This document shows positions 8,679 to 16,102 of a stretch of DNA of 64,000 nt, in pieces. This stretch comes from Tsukamurella ocularis (GTDB taxonomy: Bacteria; Actinomycetota; Actinomycetes; Mycobacteriales; Mycobacteriaceae): assembly GCF_024807615.1 (NCBI RefSeq), contig NZ_JANUCJ010000001.1, forward strand, positions 1,058,361 through 1,122,360, in the 5' to 3' direction. The translations under genes were made by a program, and so were the position numbers. A model generated the notes under the pieces. That model was not told the DNA's origin and did not search any database. It saw nothing but the letters and a program-made list of their open reading frames with translations. The first letter of the stretch is position 1; each line of letters begins with the position of its first letter.

Positions 8679-9152
8679 CTACGGCTGCGTACCCATCGGA
8701 CGATGGCGTACGCGCTCGAATGCCCGCTGCACTTCATCAATGGAGATTCCTAGGGCCGAGGCCAGCGCGTCGGCCCTTGCGTCCGTCAAACGAACCTCTC
8801 CTCGCTCCATCGCGCTCAGCGCCGGCGTGCTCACATCGAGCTCCTTCGCGAGCTCCATCTGCGTCTTGCCTGTCAGTATTCGCCAGTCCACCAGCGTTCG
8901 ATCGTCAACAGCCACTTGTACCAGCTCGTCGATCCGAACCCCCAGCGCCGCCGCAACGCTCGCAAGAGCATCGACCTGTGGTGCTCCTGCGCCTCGCTCC
9001 CACTTGCCGACTGTGCCGCGTCCGAGTCCGGCAGCTCGGCCGAGTTCGGCGATAGACAGGCCGCGCTTCTCTCGAAGGGCTCGTAGCCGGTCACCGTCGA
9101 AGCCGCGCATCACGGACCGGCTCATCCGGTGACCTGCTCCATAGCCAGTCAT
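8679..9152 (-). CDS. Tandem helix-turn-helix (XRE/Cro-CI) repressor-like protein
   Basis: 157 residues from an ATG at 9152 with a strong GGAGGAGG ribosome site. Two XRE-type helix-turn-helix domains lie in tandem: residues about 20-75 (LREKRGLSIAELGRAAGLG) and about 85-140 (GKTQMELAKELDVSTPALS). Neither a sensor nor a protease domain is present, so it probably binds DNA constitutively or through partner proteins. It is divergent from the WhiB-like gene, with only 84 bp between the two starts, and likely controls that promoter and itself. Regulators of this kind commonly control plasmid transfer or copy number. The double-HTH arrangement within one short protein is less common than a single domain. 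Confidence 0.85.
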   Translation of the reverse strand: MTGYGAGHRMSRSVMRGFDGDRLRALREKRGLSIAELGRAAGLGRGTVGKWERGAGAPQVDALASVAAALGVRIDELVQVAVDDRTLVDWRILTGKTQMELAKELDVSTPALSAMERGEVRLTDARADALASALGISIDEVQRAFERVRHRPMGTQP

Positions 9153-9236
9153 ATTTGCGCCTCCTCCCCCCGCTAGGCCACTAGGGGTACTATATCGAGG
9201 CAGAATAACGTAGCCAATCGAGGAGAGACCCTCAAA

Positions 9237-9575
9237 ATGCGACCGATTGCCAACATCCGATCGCAGCAAGACCGCCGACGCCCTTGCGCCTCCGCACCAG
9301 AGATGTGGAGTCTCGAGAAGGATGCCGACGGGTGCTTCCCCGCACCACGACAAGTGCGAATGGCTCAGCGGCAGTGCACTATCTGCCCGTTCCTGACGCA
9401 GTGCGAGCAGGAGACCGACGAGGTCATTGCCGCCGCGGGCCGACTCATGTCCCCGATGATCAGGGCTGGCCGCTTCTTCGGGCACGGGGGGACTGAGGTG
9501 CAGGGCAGGACGTACCTGAACCCTTCGGCCTCTCGCCGCGTTGCCGCCCCTACCCCGAAGTCCGCCGCTTCATGA
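9237..9575 (+). CDS. WhiB-like iron-sulfur regulatory protein
   Basis: 112 residues from the ATG at 9237, with AGGAGAGA as a ribosome site. The sequence contains the Cys pattern of the WhiB family: Cys17 (CASAPEMW), then Cys47-x2-Cys50-x5-Cys56 (QCTICPFLTQCEQE), which would bind a 4Fe-4S cluster. WhiB-like proteins occur only in actinobacteria and their phages and usually act with the sigma factor to regulate transcription. The usual G(I/V)WGG turn after the cluster is not apparent, so this is a divergent member. It is divergent from the double-HTH gene and its stop overlaps the next gene (ATGA), which suggests a small regulatory operon on the plasmid. Confidence 0.75.
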   Translation: MRPIANIRSQQDRRRPCASAPEMWSLEKDADGCFPAPRQVRMAQRQCTICPFLTQCEQETDEVIAAAGRLMSPMIRAGRFFGHGGTEVQGRTYLNPSASRRVAAPTPKSAAS

Positions 9576-9841
9576 CCTATCGCAAGTACTGCCTGCGGCG
9601 CGCCTCCTTCGGAATCCGCGATGTTGCTAGCAGGATGGCAGGCATGGCAGCGCAGTACAAGGGAGACCGCAAGGTGTTCTTCTCGCGCCTCGACGCCAAG
9701 CTGGCGGACAGGGGCGCGAAGAAGGCTCAGGACCAAGGGCTTTCGATCAGCGACTACGTCGCCATGCTCGTTGCTCGCGACATCGGCCAGCCTGAACTCG
9801 GGCCGGCTATCCAGGAGGTGCTGTTGCCGCACGCTTCCTGA
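9572..9841 (+). CDS. Small protein, possible ribbon-helix-helix/mobilisation accessory
   Basis: Up to 89 residues if started at the ATG (9572) that overlaps the WhiB stop codon. A start at 9647 (MAAQYKGDRKVFFSRLD) is also credible because the protein-like pattern begins there and a weak -10-like CAGGAT lies 7 nt before it. The C-terminal part, FFSRLDAKLADRGAKKAQ followed by LSISDYVAMLVARDIG, has the strand-helix-helix rhythm of ribbon-helix-helix DNA-binding proteins such as MobC-type accessories. It sits between the WhiB-like gene and rep, so control of plasmid transfer or replication is a reasonable guess. Confidence 0.6.
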   Translation: MTYRKYCLRRASFGIRDVASRMAGMAAQYKGDRKVFFSRLDAKLADRGAKKAQDQGLSISDYVAMLVARDIGQPELGPAIQEVLLPHAS

Positions 9842-9950
9842 GTCTGAGCATCGTGCGCCCAACACGTGGGTGCGCGGCCCTACTACCCAAATTCCATAGC
9901 GGAAGCGCAGAACACAAGCGGTCGCCCGCTCCAGGTTCATCGGGAACGAA

Positions 9951-9983
9951 AAAGACCCCCTAGCGCCAACTAGGAGGCCTTTC
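9951..9983. terminator. Weak bidirectional hairpin between regulatory genes and rep
   Basis: CCCCTAG (9957-9963) can pair with CTAGGAGG (9970-9977) with one mismatch. Its minus-strand transcript would end in a run of U (AAAAAG before the stem on the plus strand), so it may stop transcription in that direction. Confidence 0.4.
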
Positions 9984-10054
9984 CGAAAGTTTCTCGGGTC
10001 AGAGTAGCCAGCTCTGGATCCCAGATGCGTTTCCGCACCTACCCGAAAGGGATC

Positions 10055-12328
10055 ATGTCTTTCCAGGACTGGTCTCAGGATAGCGCGCACCCTGAGTTCG
10101 ACGCAACGAATCAGGCGAGTGTGGGCGCGTCGTCACACCTCCCCGAAGTGGACGCCCACTCGCAACCGTCTTCCACCTGCGAAGACGCGCTGCCAGATGT
10201 GTCTAATGGTGCGCCTGTTGCTGATGAGGTCCGCGTGTCGCCCGACTCGGCATGGGACTTCAGCAGGCAGTTGTCGCCTCGGCGGTACGTCCGCGTACGC
10301 GAGTGGGACGGGAAGCGATTCGCGTACAAGGACCTCCGCTACCTGAGCACGCCGGCACCGTCAACGGCGTGGGCGGTGCACCTGACCGACCAGGACGAAC
10401 AGTTCGCGTTCCTCGCGTTCGACTTCGACGCCAAGCCGCCCACGCCGAAGGAGCACGGCCAGTACGCCGCCCGCGCTGACGCTGATACCTCCCGTCTGGT
10501 GCAGCTGCTCACCGCCCACGGCATCGAACACACCGTGTGCGCATCCGGGCCCGGCGCCGGCCGGCACGTGTGGGTCGCGCTGGCGGACCGCCTTCCGCTC
10601 GATACCGTCAAGCATCTCGCGCGCTCGTTGAAGCAGCTCTGCGAGTCCTTAGACCTCGCGCCGCTGAGCAACGCCAGGCGCGGTCTGGTGCGTCCTCCTG
10701 GCGCACTGCACTACGCCGGTGGACGCTCACGCTGGATCGCCGGCGCCCACCCGGAGAGCCTTCTGACCCCGTCGGCGACGGCCGCGCAGATCGCCGCGCT
10801 CACCGCCGACGTCGACGAGCTCGCCGCGGAAGCCCTCGCGGCCCGGCTGAGTGCCCCGCCGCCCGATCGCCGCACCGCAGGCGATCTCGACCCCACGGAA
10901 CTGCGCCCGGACGGTCCGCTCCCGGTGGCGATCGCCGCCGACGGTGCGCCGCACCTGCCGGGTGCCCGCCGCCCGCTCCCCCGCCGGATCGTCGACCGCG
11001 CGAACACCCCACTGCGGCCCCACGAGGACGGCTCGGCCGAGCAGTTCCGGGTCCTGTGCGCCGCGGCCGCGTGCCGATGGACCTACGCCCAGGTCCTCGC
11101 CGAGCTGGCCCACCTGCCCGGCATGGAACACGCCCGCACAATCCGCGTCGACGGCGGCCGCGTGCCACGCACCCCGGAAGCACAAGCCGCCGGACTCCTC
11201 GAGGACTGGCGCCGCGCCGTCAACCGCGTCTCCAGCCGCAGCGCACCCCGCCGGGAGCACACCGGGCCCACCGATCTCGGATTCGACGAGGACGCCGCGG
11301 CGATCTGCGCCGCCGTCGAACACCTCCGCCTGCGCGCGGACCTGTCCTGCGGCCGATGGAGCACCCCCACAGGCGCCATAGACCGCCTCGTGCTGGCCAC
11401 GCTCATGAGGATCGCCGTCGACACCGTCAAGACCGTCATCGCCGCCAGCACCCGCACCGTCGCGATCCGCACCCGCTGTATCGGCCGCGAGAGCGCCCGT
11501 GAATCCCTTCAGAGGCTCGCCCGCGACGGCTGGATCGGCCTGCACGCAGAAGCCGTAGGCACCGCCGCAGCAGAGTGGGAACTGCTGCCCCACGGACCGG
11601 AAGCGCCCACCCAGGCACCCGCCACGACCAGCGAAAAAAACGACGAGGCCGAGGTTATCCACAGGGAAAGCAGTAGCTCACGGTCACACCAACACACACG
11701 GGCGGGCGCGCCCCCCTCCCCCGCACCAACCCCCGGTAGCGCCCGCCTGGCCGAACTTCGAAGTCGGTACCGAAAGGAACAGGAGCTCTCCGGGCATGAC
11801 TGCTTTACCGCCGACTCCTACGGTGGGCTCGGCGCCGCGGCCGCGTGGGTCTACAGCCAACTCCCAACCACTCCAACTCCTAGAGAGGACCTGTCTATCG
11901 CCGGGTTCCCAAGGGCAGACACCGACAGGGCCCTCGAGACGCTCCACGCCGCGGGTTTGGTCACTACTACGGCACAAGGGATCGCGAGGACCGATCCCGC
12001 GGCGCGGGACGCCTACGCCCAGTACGTAGGTCTTTCCGGGCTGGCAGCGGCCCGCGCGGAGCAGTACGCGATCGAATCCGAGGTCTGGGCATGGTGGTGC
12101 AGCGAAGAACACGTCGTCGCAGCCCACGCGGCGACCCCGCAGCGCAGCTCCGATACCAGCCGAGCCCGCATCCGCGACGGGCAGCAGACGCTCGAGCTCG
12201 AGACCACACCGGCCTGGGCAGCGCTGCCGCCGTACCCACGTGGGCGACTGGGCCGGCCGAACCATCGGGCCGCGTACGCCTTCATTGCTCGGCGCCGCGA
12301 ACGGCAACGCCTCGACGGTGCTGCGTGA
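10055..12328 (+). CDS. Plasmid replication protein with archaeo-eukaryotic primase-like domain
   Basis: 757 residues from the ATG at 10055, chosen for its CGAAAGGGA ribosome site; an ATG at 10025 has none. Residues about 75-235 show the primase-polymerase (AEP) signatures: the acidic pair in FDFDAK (Asp123, Asp125), SGPGAGRHVWV (His171), and a downstream RPPGALHY. These are known in plasmid and TOTE-type primases that make primers or extend DNA. The middle (about 430-520) is a winged-helix-like region and the C-terminal third ends in a basic tail. No Walker helicase motif is seen. The position just upstream of a repeat-rich site and parA supports a role as the replication initiator/primase, acting with a host helicase. 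Confidence 0.8.
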   Translation: MSFQDWSQDSAHPEFDATNQASVGASSHLPEVDAHSQPSSTCEDALPDVSNGAPVADEVRVSPDSAWDFSRQLSPRRYVRVREWDGKRFAYKDLRYLSTPAPSTAWAVHLTDQDEQFAFLAFDFDAKPPTPKEHGQYAARADADTSRLVQLLTAHGIEHTVCASGPGAGRHVWVALADRLPLDTVKHLARSLKQLCESLDLAPLSNARRGLVRPPGALHYAGGRSRWIAGAHPESLLTPSATAAQIAALTADVDELAAEALAARLSAPPPDRRTAGDLDPTELRPDGPLPVAIAADGAPHLPGARRPLPRRIVDRANTPLRPHEDGSAEQFRVLCAAAACRWTYAQVLAELAHLPGMEHARTIRVDGGRVPRTPEAQAAGLLEDWRRAVNRVSSRSAPRREHTGPTDLGFDEDAAAICAAVEHLRLRADLSCGRWSTPTGAIDRLVLATLMRIAVDTVKTVIAASTRTVAIRTRCIGRESARESLQRLARDGWIGLHAEAVGTAAAEWELLPHGPEAPTQAPATTSEKNDEAEVIHRESSSSRSHQHTRAGAPPSPAPTPGSARLAELRSRYRKEQELSGHDCFTADSYGGLGAAAAWVYSQLPTTPTPREDLSIAGFPRADTDRALETLHAAGLVTTTAQGIARTDPAARDAYAQYVGLSGLAAARAEQYAIESEVWAWWCSEEHVVAAHAATPQRSSDTSRARIRDGQQTLELETTPAWAALPPYPRGRLGRPNHRAAYAFIARRRERQRLDGAA

Positions 12329-12390
12329 CCGAACTCCCCCTCACGCTCGGTGCCACCGGTCCCGCACGAACATAACCGCAGGAACAGACG

Positions 12391-12456
12391 TACTTATACC
12401 GCTATAAGTAACGACGTAAGTAACAACGTAGATAGATAAGTAGATTTATAAGTAAG
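12391..12456. repeat. AT-rich iteron/centromere-like repeat block upstream of parA
   Basis: A perfect inverted repeat (TACTTATA-CCGC-TATAAGTA, 12391-12410) is followed by direct copies of RTAAGTA: the AAGTA cores begin near 12407, 12419, 12439 and 12451, giving spacings of 12, 20 and 12 bp. The block is far richer in A+T than its surroundings. It lies directly before the parA promoter, which is where type Ib partition loci keep their centromere/operator, though it could also be the replication origin. Confidence 0.7.
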
Positions 12457-12465
12457 ACACATAGG

Positions 12466-12494
12466 TTGACAGGAAGTAGCGGTGCGGGTAACCT
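12466..12494 (+). promoter_or_regulatory. parA promoter
   Basis: A consensus -35 TTGACA (12466-12471), a 17-bp spacer and a -10 TAACCT (12489-12494) end 7 nt before the parA ATG. The transcript should therefore start at the initiation codon itself and be leaderless. The -35 box abuts the iteron-like block, so proteins bound there could repress it. Confidence 0.8.
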
Positions 12495-12501
12495 CGCACA
12501 C

Positions 12502-13314
12502 ATGAGCATCCTCACAGCAGTACAAAACGCTGTCACGGTTCTTGCTGTTGCCATGCAAAAGGGTGGTGTAGCAAAAACCACTACAACCATCAACTTGGCG
12601 TATGAACTGACGCTTCTCGGTAAGCGAGTACTCGTCATCGATCTCGACCAACAGGCCAATGCCACGAGTGGACTCGGCATCACCCTTGGAGCTGACGACG
12701 GCACGATGTTCGAGGTGCTGACGGACGAGCGCTCCGACCGCGTTCCGCTTCCGGAAGTGATCCAGAAGTCAGAGCACGGGATGGATGTCGCTCCTGCGCA
12801 CCTCGCGCTGCGCAAACTCGAGCGCACAGGTCTCGGCGCCGGCGGGCAGGGACGTCTTGCCCGTGAAATCCAACAGGTGGCCAGCGACTACGACGTTGTA
12901 CTGATCGACTGCCCCCCTTCGCTGGGGGAGCTCACGACCGCGGCTTTCACCGCAGCCACCACCATCCTCGCTGTGGTCCAAGCGGGACCCGACGAGCTCG
13001 AGTCGCTCGCCACGATGGAGAACACCGTGCTGGACGTCCAGGAGGGACTCAATCCCAACGTGAGCATCGACCACGTGCTTCTCACCCGCTTCAACGGTCA
13101 GACGATCGTGAGCCAGCAGGTCCAGGAGACGCTGAAACGGGATTGGCCTACGGAGTACCTCGGAGAAATCCGCACCAGCGTCAAGGTCACTGAGGCGAAG
13201 TCCCGGCAGTTGCCCTTGAAGATTCACGCACCTCTTGGCACCGCCACCACTGACTATGCCCTCGCCGCTTCAACTCTTGCAGGAAGGATCTTCAACGATG
13301 ACATCACGCACTAA
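12502..13314 (+). CDS. parA: ParA-family partition ATPase
   Basis: 270 residues from the ATG at 12502. The deviant Walker A motif KGGVAKTT (residues 20-27) carries the signature Lys, and is followed by VLVIDLDQQANAT (Walker A') and VLIDCPPSLG (Walker B region). No N-terminal helix-turn-helix is present, so this is a short, type Ib-like ParA that moves plasmid copies on the nucleoid in partnership with a small centromere-binding protein. The small gene downstream overlaps it by 17 bp and is the obvious partner. An earlier in-frame ATG at 12466 lies inside the -35 box and cannot be the start. Confidence 0.93.
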   Translation: MSILTAVQNAVTVLAVAMQKGGVAKTTTTINLAYELTLLGKRVLVIDLDQQANATSGLGITLGADDGTMFEVLTDERSDRVPLPEVIQKSEHGMDVAPAHLALRKLERTGLGAGGQGRLAREIQQVASDYDVVLIDCPPSLGELTTAAFTAATTILAVVQAGPDELESLATMENTVLDVQEGLNPNVSIDHVLLTRFNGQTIVSQQVQETLKRDWPTEYLGEIRTSVKVTEAKSRQLPLKIHAPLGTATTDYALAASTLAGRIFNDDITH

Positions 13315-13786
13315 TTCCGGAATGGGGCAGGTGGGACCGACGCGCGCTGAACGACGTGAGCAGGCGGCCAGGGTCAGTGAGAACGGCCCTGGCAACCAGG
13401 TCTCCAACGAGACCGGAGACGACTCGGGTACGAATCCGGCCCCCACGGACTCCGCGGCGGCTATCGACGGGCAGACCGGAGGCGCCGGGGAGATCGCGCC
13501 GGACCAGAAGTCGGACGTCCCCCGCGGCCGGGAGGTCGTCTCGCCGACTCCGCTGTCCACGACCGCGAGCCTCCAGGCCCTCGCGAGTACGTTCCGCAGC
13601 GAGAAGCCGGCGAAGGAACAGTGGGGAACGCAGCTCCCGTCTCCGCTTACGCGCAGGATCAACCTCGCGCGCCGGATACTCAACGTCCCGCTGACAGACC
13701 TCGCGGAGCGCGTCTTCACGGAGTGGCTCGACGCGAACGGTCTTCCGCACGCCGACGAGAACGGCGACGCTGTGCCGATGGCATAG
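13298..13786 (+). CDS. Small ParB-like centromere-binding partner
   Basis: 162 residues starting MTSRTNSGMG, overlapping the end of parA by 17 bp. The N-terminal two thirds are polar and probably disordered (rich in Gly, Asn, Thr, Glu). Residues about 108-150 (TRRINLARRILNVPLTDLAERVF) form a helix-rich domain resembling the ribbon- or helix-type DNA-binding modules of small ParB/ParG-like proteins. I do not recognise the precise family; the assignment rests on position, size and overlap with parA, which is the standard organisation of type Ib loci. It should bind the repeat block upstream of parA and recruit ParA. Confidence 0.65.
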   Translation: MTSRTNSGMGQVGPTRAERREQAARVSENGPGNQVSNETGDDSGTNPAPTDSAAAIDGQTGGAGEIAPDQKSDVPRGREVVSPTPLSTTASLQALASTFRSEKPAKEQWGTQLPSPLTRRINLARRILNVPLTDLAERVFTEWLDANGLPHADENGDAVPMA

Positions 13787-13811
13787 CCCGTCGAACTGCC
13801 CCCACCAAACG

Positions 13812-13846
13812 ACTCAGGGCCGACCCACACCGGGGCGGCCCTGAGT
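13812..13846 (+). terminator. Hairpin terminator after the parAB-like operon
   Basis: A perfect 11-bp stem (ACTCAGGGCCG at 13812-13822 with CGGCCCTGAGT at 13836-13846) closes a 13-nt loop 26 bp after the parB-like stop codon and is followed by TCTGTTCGG. Confidence 0.75.
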
Positions 13847-14020
13847 TCTGTTCGGCGTCGGCCACGCCGCGATCGCGTCAGCCGTGACCCACATCGTCAT
13901 CGACGCGATCGCGTCACCGATCGTCGGGCGGATCCGGATGCAGCCGAGCCATTGGCCGTCGGTCCTGTTCTCTGCACTAGGCGCGGCCCTGTGTGGAGAT
14001 GACCGAGAGGGGGCATTGGC

Positions 14021-14033
14021 TATACTCGATCAC
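14021..14033 (+). promoter_or_regulatory. -10 box of a leaderless small gene
   Basis: TATACT at 14021-14026 is exactly 7 nt before the ATG at 14034. The same spacing is seen before the paralogous gene at 23525, which supports both starts. Confidence 0.6.
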
Positions 14034-14408
14034 ATGTTCGAGTCGTGGCGCACTGAATACGGCCGGCGGGCGCTGCGTGAGTTCGAGCCGCCGCGTCCGG
14101 TGCTTGTAGATATGCGCGCGGTACTGCCGGGAGGTCTTGGTGCCGCTCGCATCCGATCGCAGCTCCCATTGTGGGTCAGGGCGGTGGGGCTGCGCTTCGA
14201 AGCGGTCATGGCTGGGCGTCAGCTGTGCTGGGTGATCGATACGGAGGGCGCCTGGTGGGCGATGGTCGAGGTGTCGGTGCGGTCGAGCAACGGTTCTGCG
14301 GCGCTCGACGCGACGATCTGGGCCCGTGCGGAGCACGTCACCGTTGACACTCCGGAGAACCGGCGCCGCCTCGGCTTCGTCGACCGTCCTCCCTATGCCG
14401 TCTCCTGA
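14034..14408 (+). CDS. Small plasmid protein, paralogue of the gene at 23325-23525
   Basis: 124 residues starting MFESWRTEYGRR. The frame stays open to 13884, but the start is set at 14034 by the -10 box 7 nt upstream and by a paralogue whose product starts VFDSRVW in the same context. The shared core is LPLWVRAVGLRFE here and LPLWLRADGVRLE there. After that core this copy continues for about 55 residues with WVIDTEGAWWAMVEV, a Trp-rich segment. No signal peptide, membrane segment or known domain is visible. It lies right after the partition operon and its terminator, so it is an independent backbone gene of unknown function. Confidence 0.7.
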   Translation: MFESWRTEYGRRALREFEPPRPVLVDMRAVLPGGLGAARIRSQLPLWVRAVGLRFEAVMAGRQLCWVIDTEGAWWAMVEVSVRSSNGSAALDATIWARAEHVTVDTPENRRRLGFVDRPPYAVS

Positions 14409-14436
14409 CCGAACCTCTCCAGGACTCCCGGCTGAG

Positions 14437-15933
14437 TCACGCGAGCCGATCCAGTTCTGGGCTGCCGCAGTTCAGCTCGCGGGTGACCTGTTCGGTGGTG
14501 ACAGGAAGGCCGCGGATGAGGGTGATGTCCGCTGGCGTGAGTGGGCGGGTGCGGTGGGCGATGATGTCGGCGCGTTTGAGGTGGCGAGTCTTTGACCCGA
14601 GTGCGAGGTGATACGGCGCTCCGGGGACTTTGCCGGCGTGGAGCGCGTCAGCGGTGGGCCCGGTGATCACTTCTCGCATCGTGTGGGGGCGTTCGTCCAT
14701 GGGGCTGCGGGTGTCGGCGGCGTACCAGGCGGCGCGGAGGCGGTGCAGGTGCGTTAGCGGGTGGGGGAGGGTGGTGTAGACGCCACGGTTGTTGGTGCGG
14801 TGGATGAGCCCTTCGGCGACGAACGTGCGCAGCTGTTGCGGGTTGACGCCGTGGCGGCCGGCTTCGGCGCTGGTGACGATGCTGTGATGGGCGCGGGCGA
14901 TGTCGGCGACGAGTTCGCGGGCCTCGTCGATCGCCGTCCCGGCCAGGGGAGTGGCGGCCGGCGCAGCCGCAGCGGCGGCACGGGTCACGTCGCAGGCTTC
15001 GGGCACGTGGAGGCGGATGCGTTCGGTGCGGGTGCCGTCGAAGAGCGCGACCCGCTGGCGGGTGGCAGCGGAGAACCGGTGCAGATACTCCTCGGCGGCG
15101 TACGCCGCAGCGGCCTTGTCTGGGGCTGCGAGCGCGGTGCAGGCGTGGGTGAGCGCGTCGACGTAGAGGTCGGTGATGGCTGTGCGGTTGTCGTTCTTGC
15201 TGATCTGGATGCGCCAGAACCCGACCTGGTGCCAGTCGACGCCCAGGATCGCCGAGCGGACCAGGGCGGGGTTGGCGGCGGTGCGGGTGAAGAGGTCAGC
15301 GAGGATCTGGCGGGTGTCGTGTTTGGACCAGGGGTTGCCGAGCACGTAGCCCAGCCGCTCGGGCACATCGCTCCAGTCGGCGCCGGCCGCGACCGTCGTG
15401 GCGAGCAGCCGCGCCACCGGCTGCTCGGGGTGAGGGCGGTAGGTGCGCATCAAGTCCACGATCGCGGTCCCCACGGTCTGCACGGGCAGATCGTCGACCT
15501 GGGTGAGCTCGTCGGGGTCGATGGGCTGGCGGTGGGCGATGATGCCGGGCCGGTTGATCAGGCGGCTGGTCGAGCCCAGGACGAACTCGAACGGTTCGCC
15601 TGGTTGGCGGCCGGCGTGCAGTTCCAAGGCGGTGTGATGGGAGACGATGTTCGCGGCCTGGTGCACTCGCTCCCACGGCGGGGAGGTGAGGTCGATCGCC
15701 GTCCACGCCGCCTGCAGCCGATCGCGCGCTGAGAGCAACTCCGGCGGGAAGACGGAGTACACGCCGCGGTTGCCGGTTGGGTGGACTGTGCCGCGGGCGA
15801 CAGCTCGGGAGAAGGTGGCCGCGTTGATCCCTTCCGCGGCGGCGGCGCGAGCGGTGACGATGCCGCGGCCGCGATAGGCGAGCCGGCGGATCGTGGCATC
15901 CGTCGCAGCGACAGTCTCGTTCGATCCGGTCAT
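14437..15933 (-). CDS. AbiEi-like antitoxin/regulator with a duplicated domain
   Basis: 498 residues from an ATG at 15933 preceded by AGGAAAG. An N-terminal AbiEi-type winged-helix domain (about 10-60: VTARAAAAEGINAATFSRAV, then NRGVYSVFP) and its companion region recur in the second half (about 345-395: VTSAEAGRHGVNPQQLRTFV, then NRGVYTTLP). Both halves continue with a matching HxxxLHAG-type segment. The second copy stops soon after RGLPVTT, where the first copy continues, so the C terminus looks cut short. AbiEi proteins repress and neutralise AbiEii toxins, but no nucleotidyltransferase partner is beside it. The fused duplication may be a stand-alone regulator or a remnant of a defence module. 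Confidence 0.75.
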   Translation of the reverse strand: MTGSNETVAATDATIRRLAYRGRGIVTARAAAAEGINAATFSRAVARGTVHPTGNRGVYSVFPPELLSARDRLQAAWTAIDLTSPPWERVHQAANIVSHHTALELHAGRQPGEPFEFVLGSTSRLINRPGIIAHRQPIDPDELTQVDDLPVQTVGTAIVDLMRTYRPHPEQPVARLLATTVAAGADWSDVPERLGYVLGNPWSKHDTRQILADLFTRTAANPALVRSAILGVDWHQVGFWRIQISKNDNRTAITDLYVDALTHACTALAAPDKAAAAYAAEEYLHRFSAATRQRVALFDGTRTERIRLHVPEACDVTRAAAAAAPAATPLAGTAIDEARELVADIARAHHSIVTSAEAGRHGVNPQQLRTFVAEGLIHRTNNRGVYTTLPHPLTHLHRLRAAWYAADTRSPMDERPHTMREVITGPTADALHAGKVPGAPYHLALGSKTRHLKRADIIAHRTRPLTPADITLIRGLPVTTEQVTRELNCGSPELDRLA

Positions 15934-16102
15934 GTAAGAGAGCTTTCCTGAGCGGCTTCGTCGTGGGCCCACGGCATGGTCGTCGATGCTATGGGCGGCG
16001 CGAGCGCGATTGCTTGAACCTGCATAGAAGTCGGTGTGTCGGACCGTCAAACAGGAGAAGCGGATTCCGAATCTTGGTGGCCGCATGATGCGGGGATGGG
16101 GG

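Noticed and set aside
10537-11502. Long plus-strand frame inside rep, plus several minus-strand frames there
   Set aside because: Arg/Pro/Ala-only products typical of shadow frames in GC-rich genes; rep shows clear domain motifs.
13884-14033. Upstream extension of the small gene after parAB
   Set aside because: The paralogue at 23525 starts at the equivalent position (VFDS), and both starts have a -10 box 7 nt upstream.
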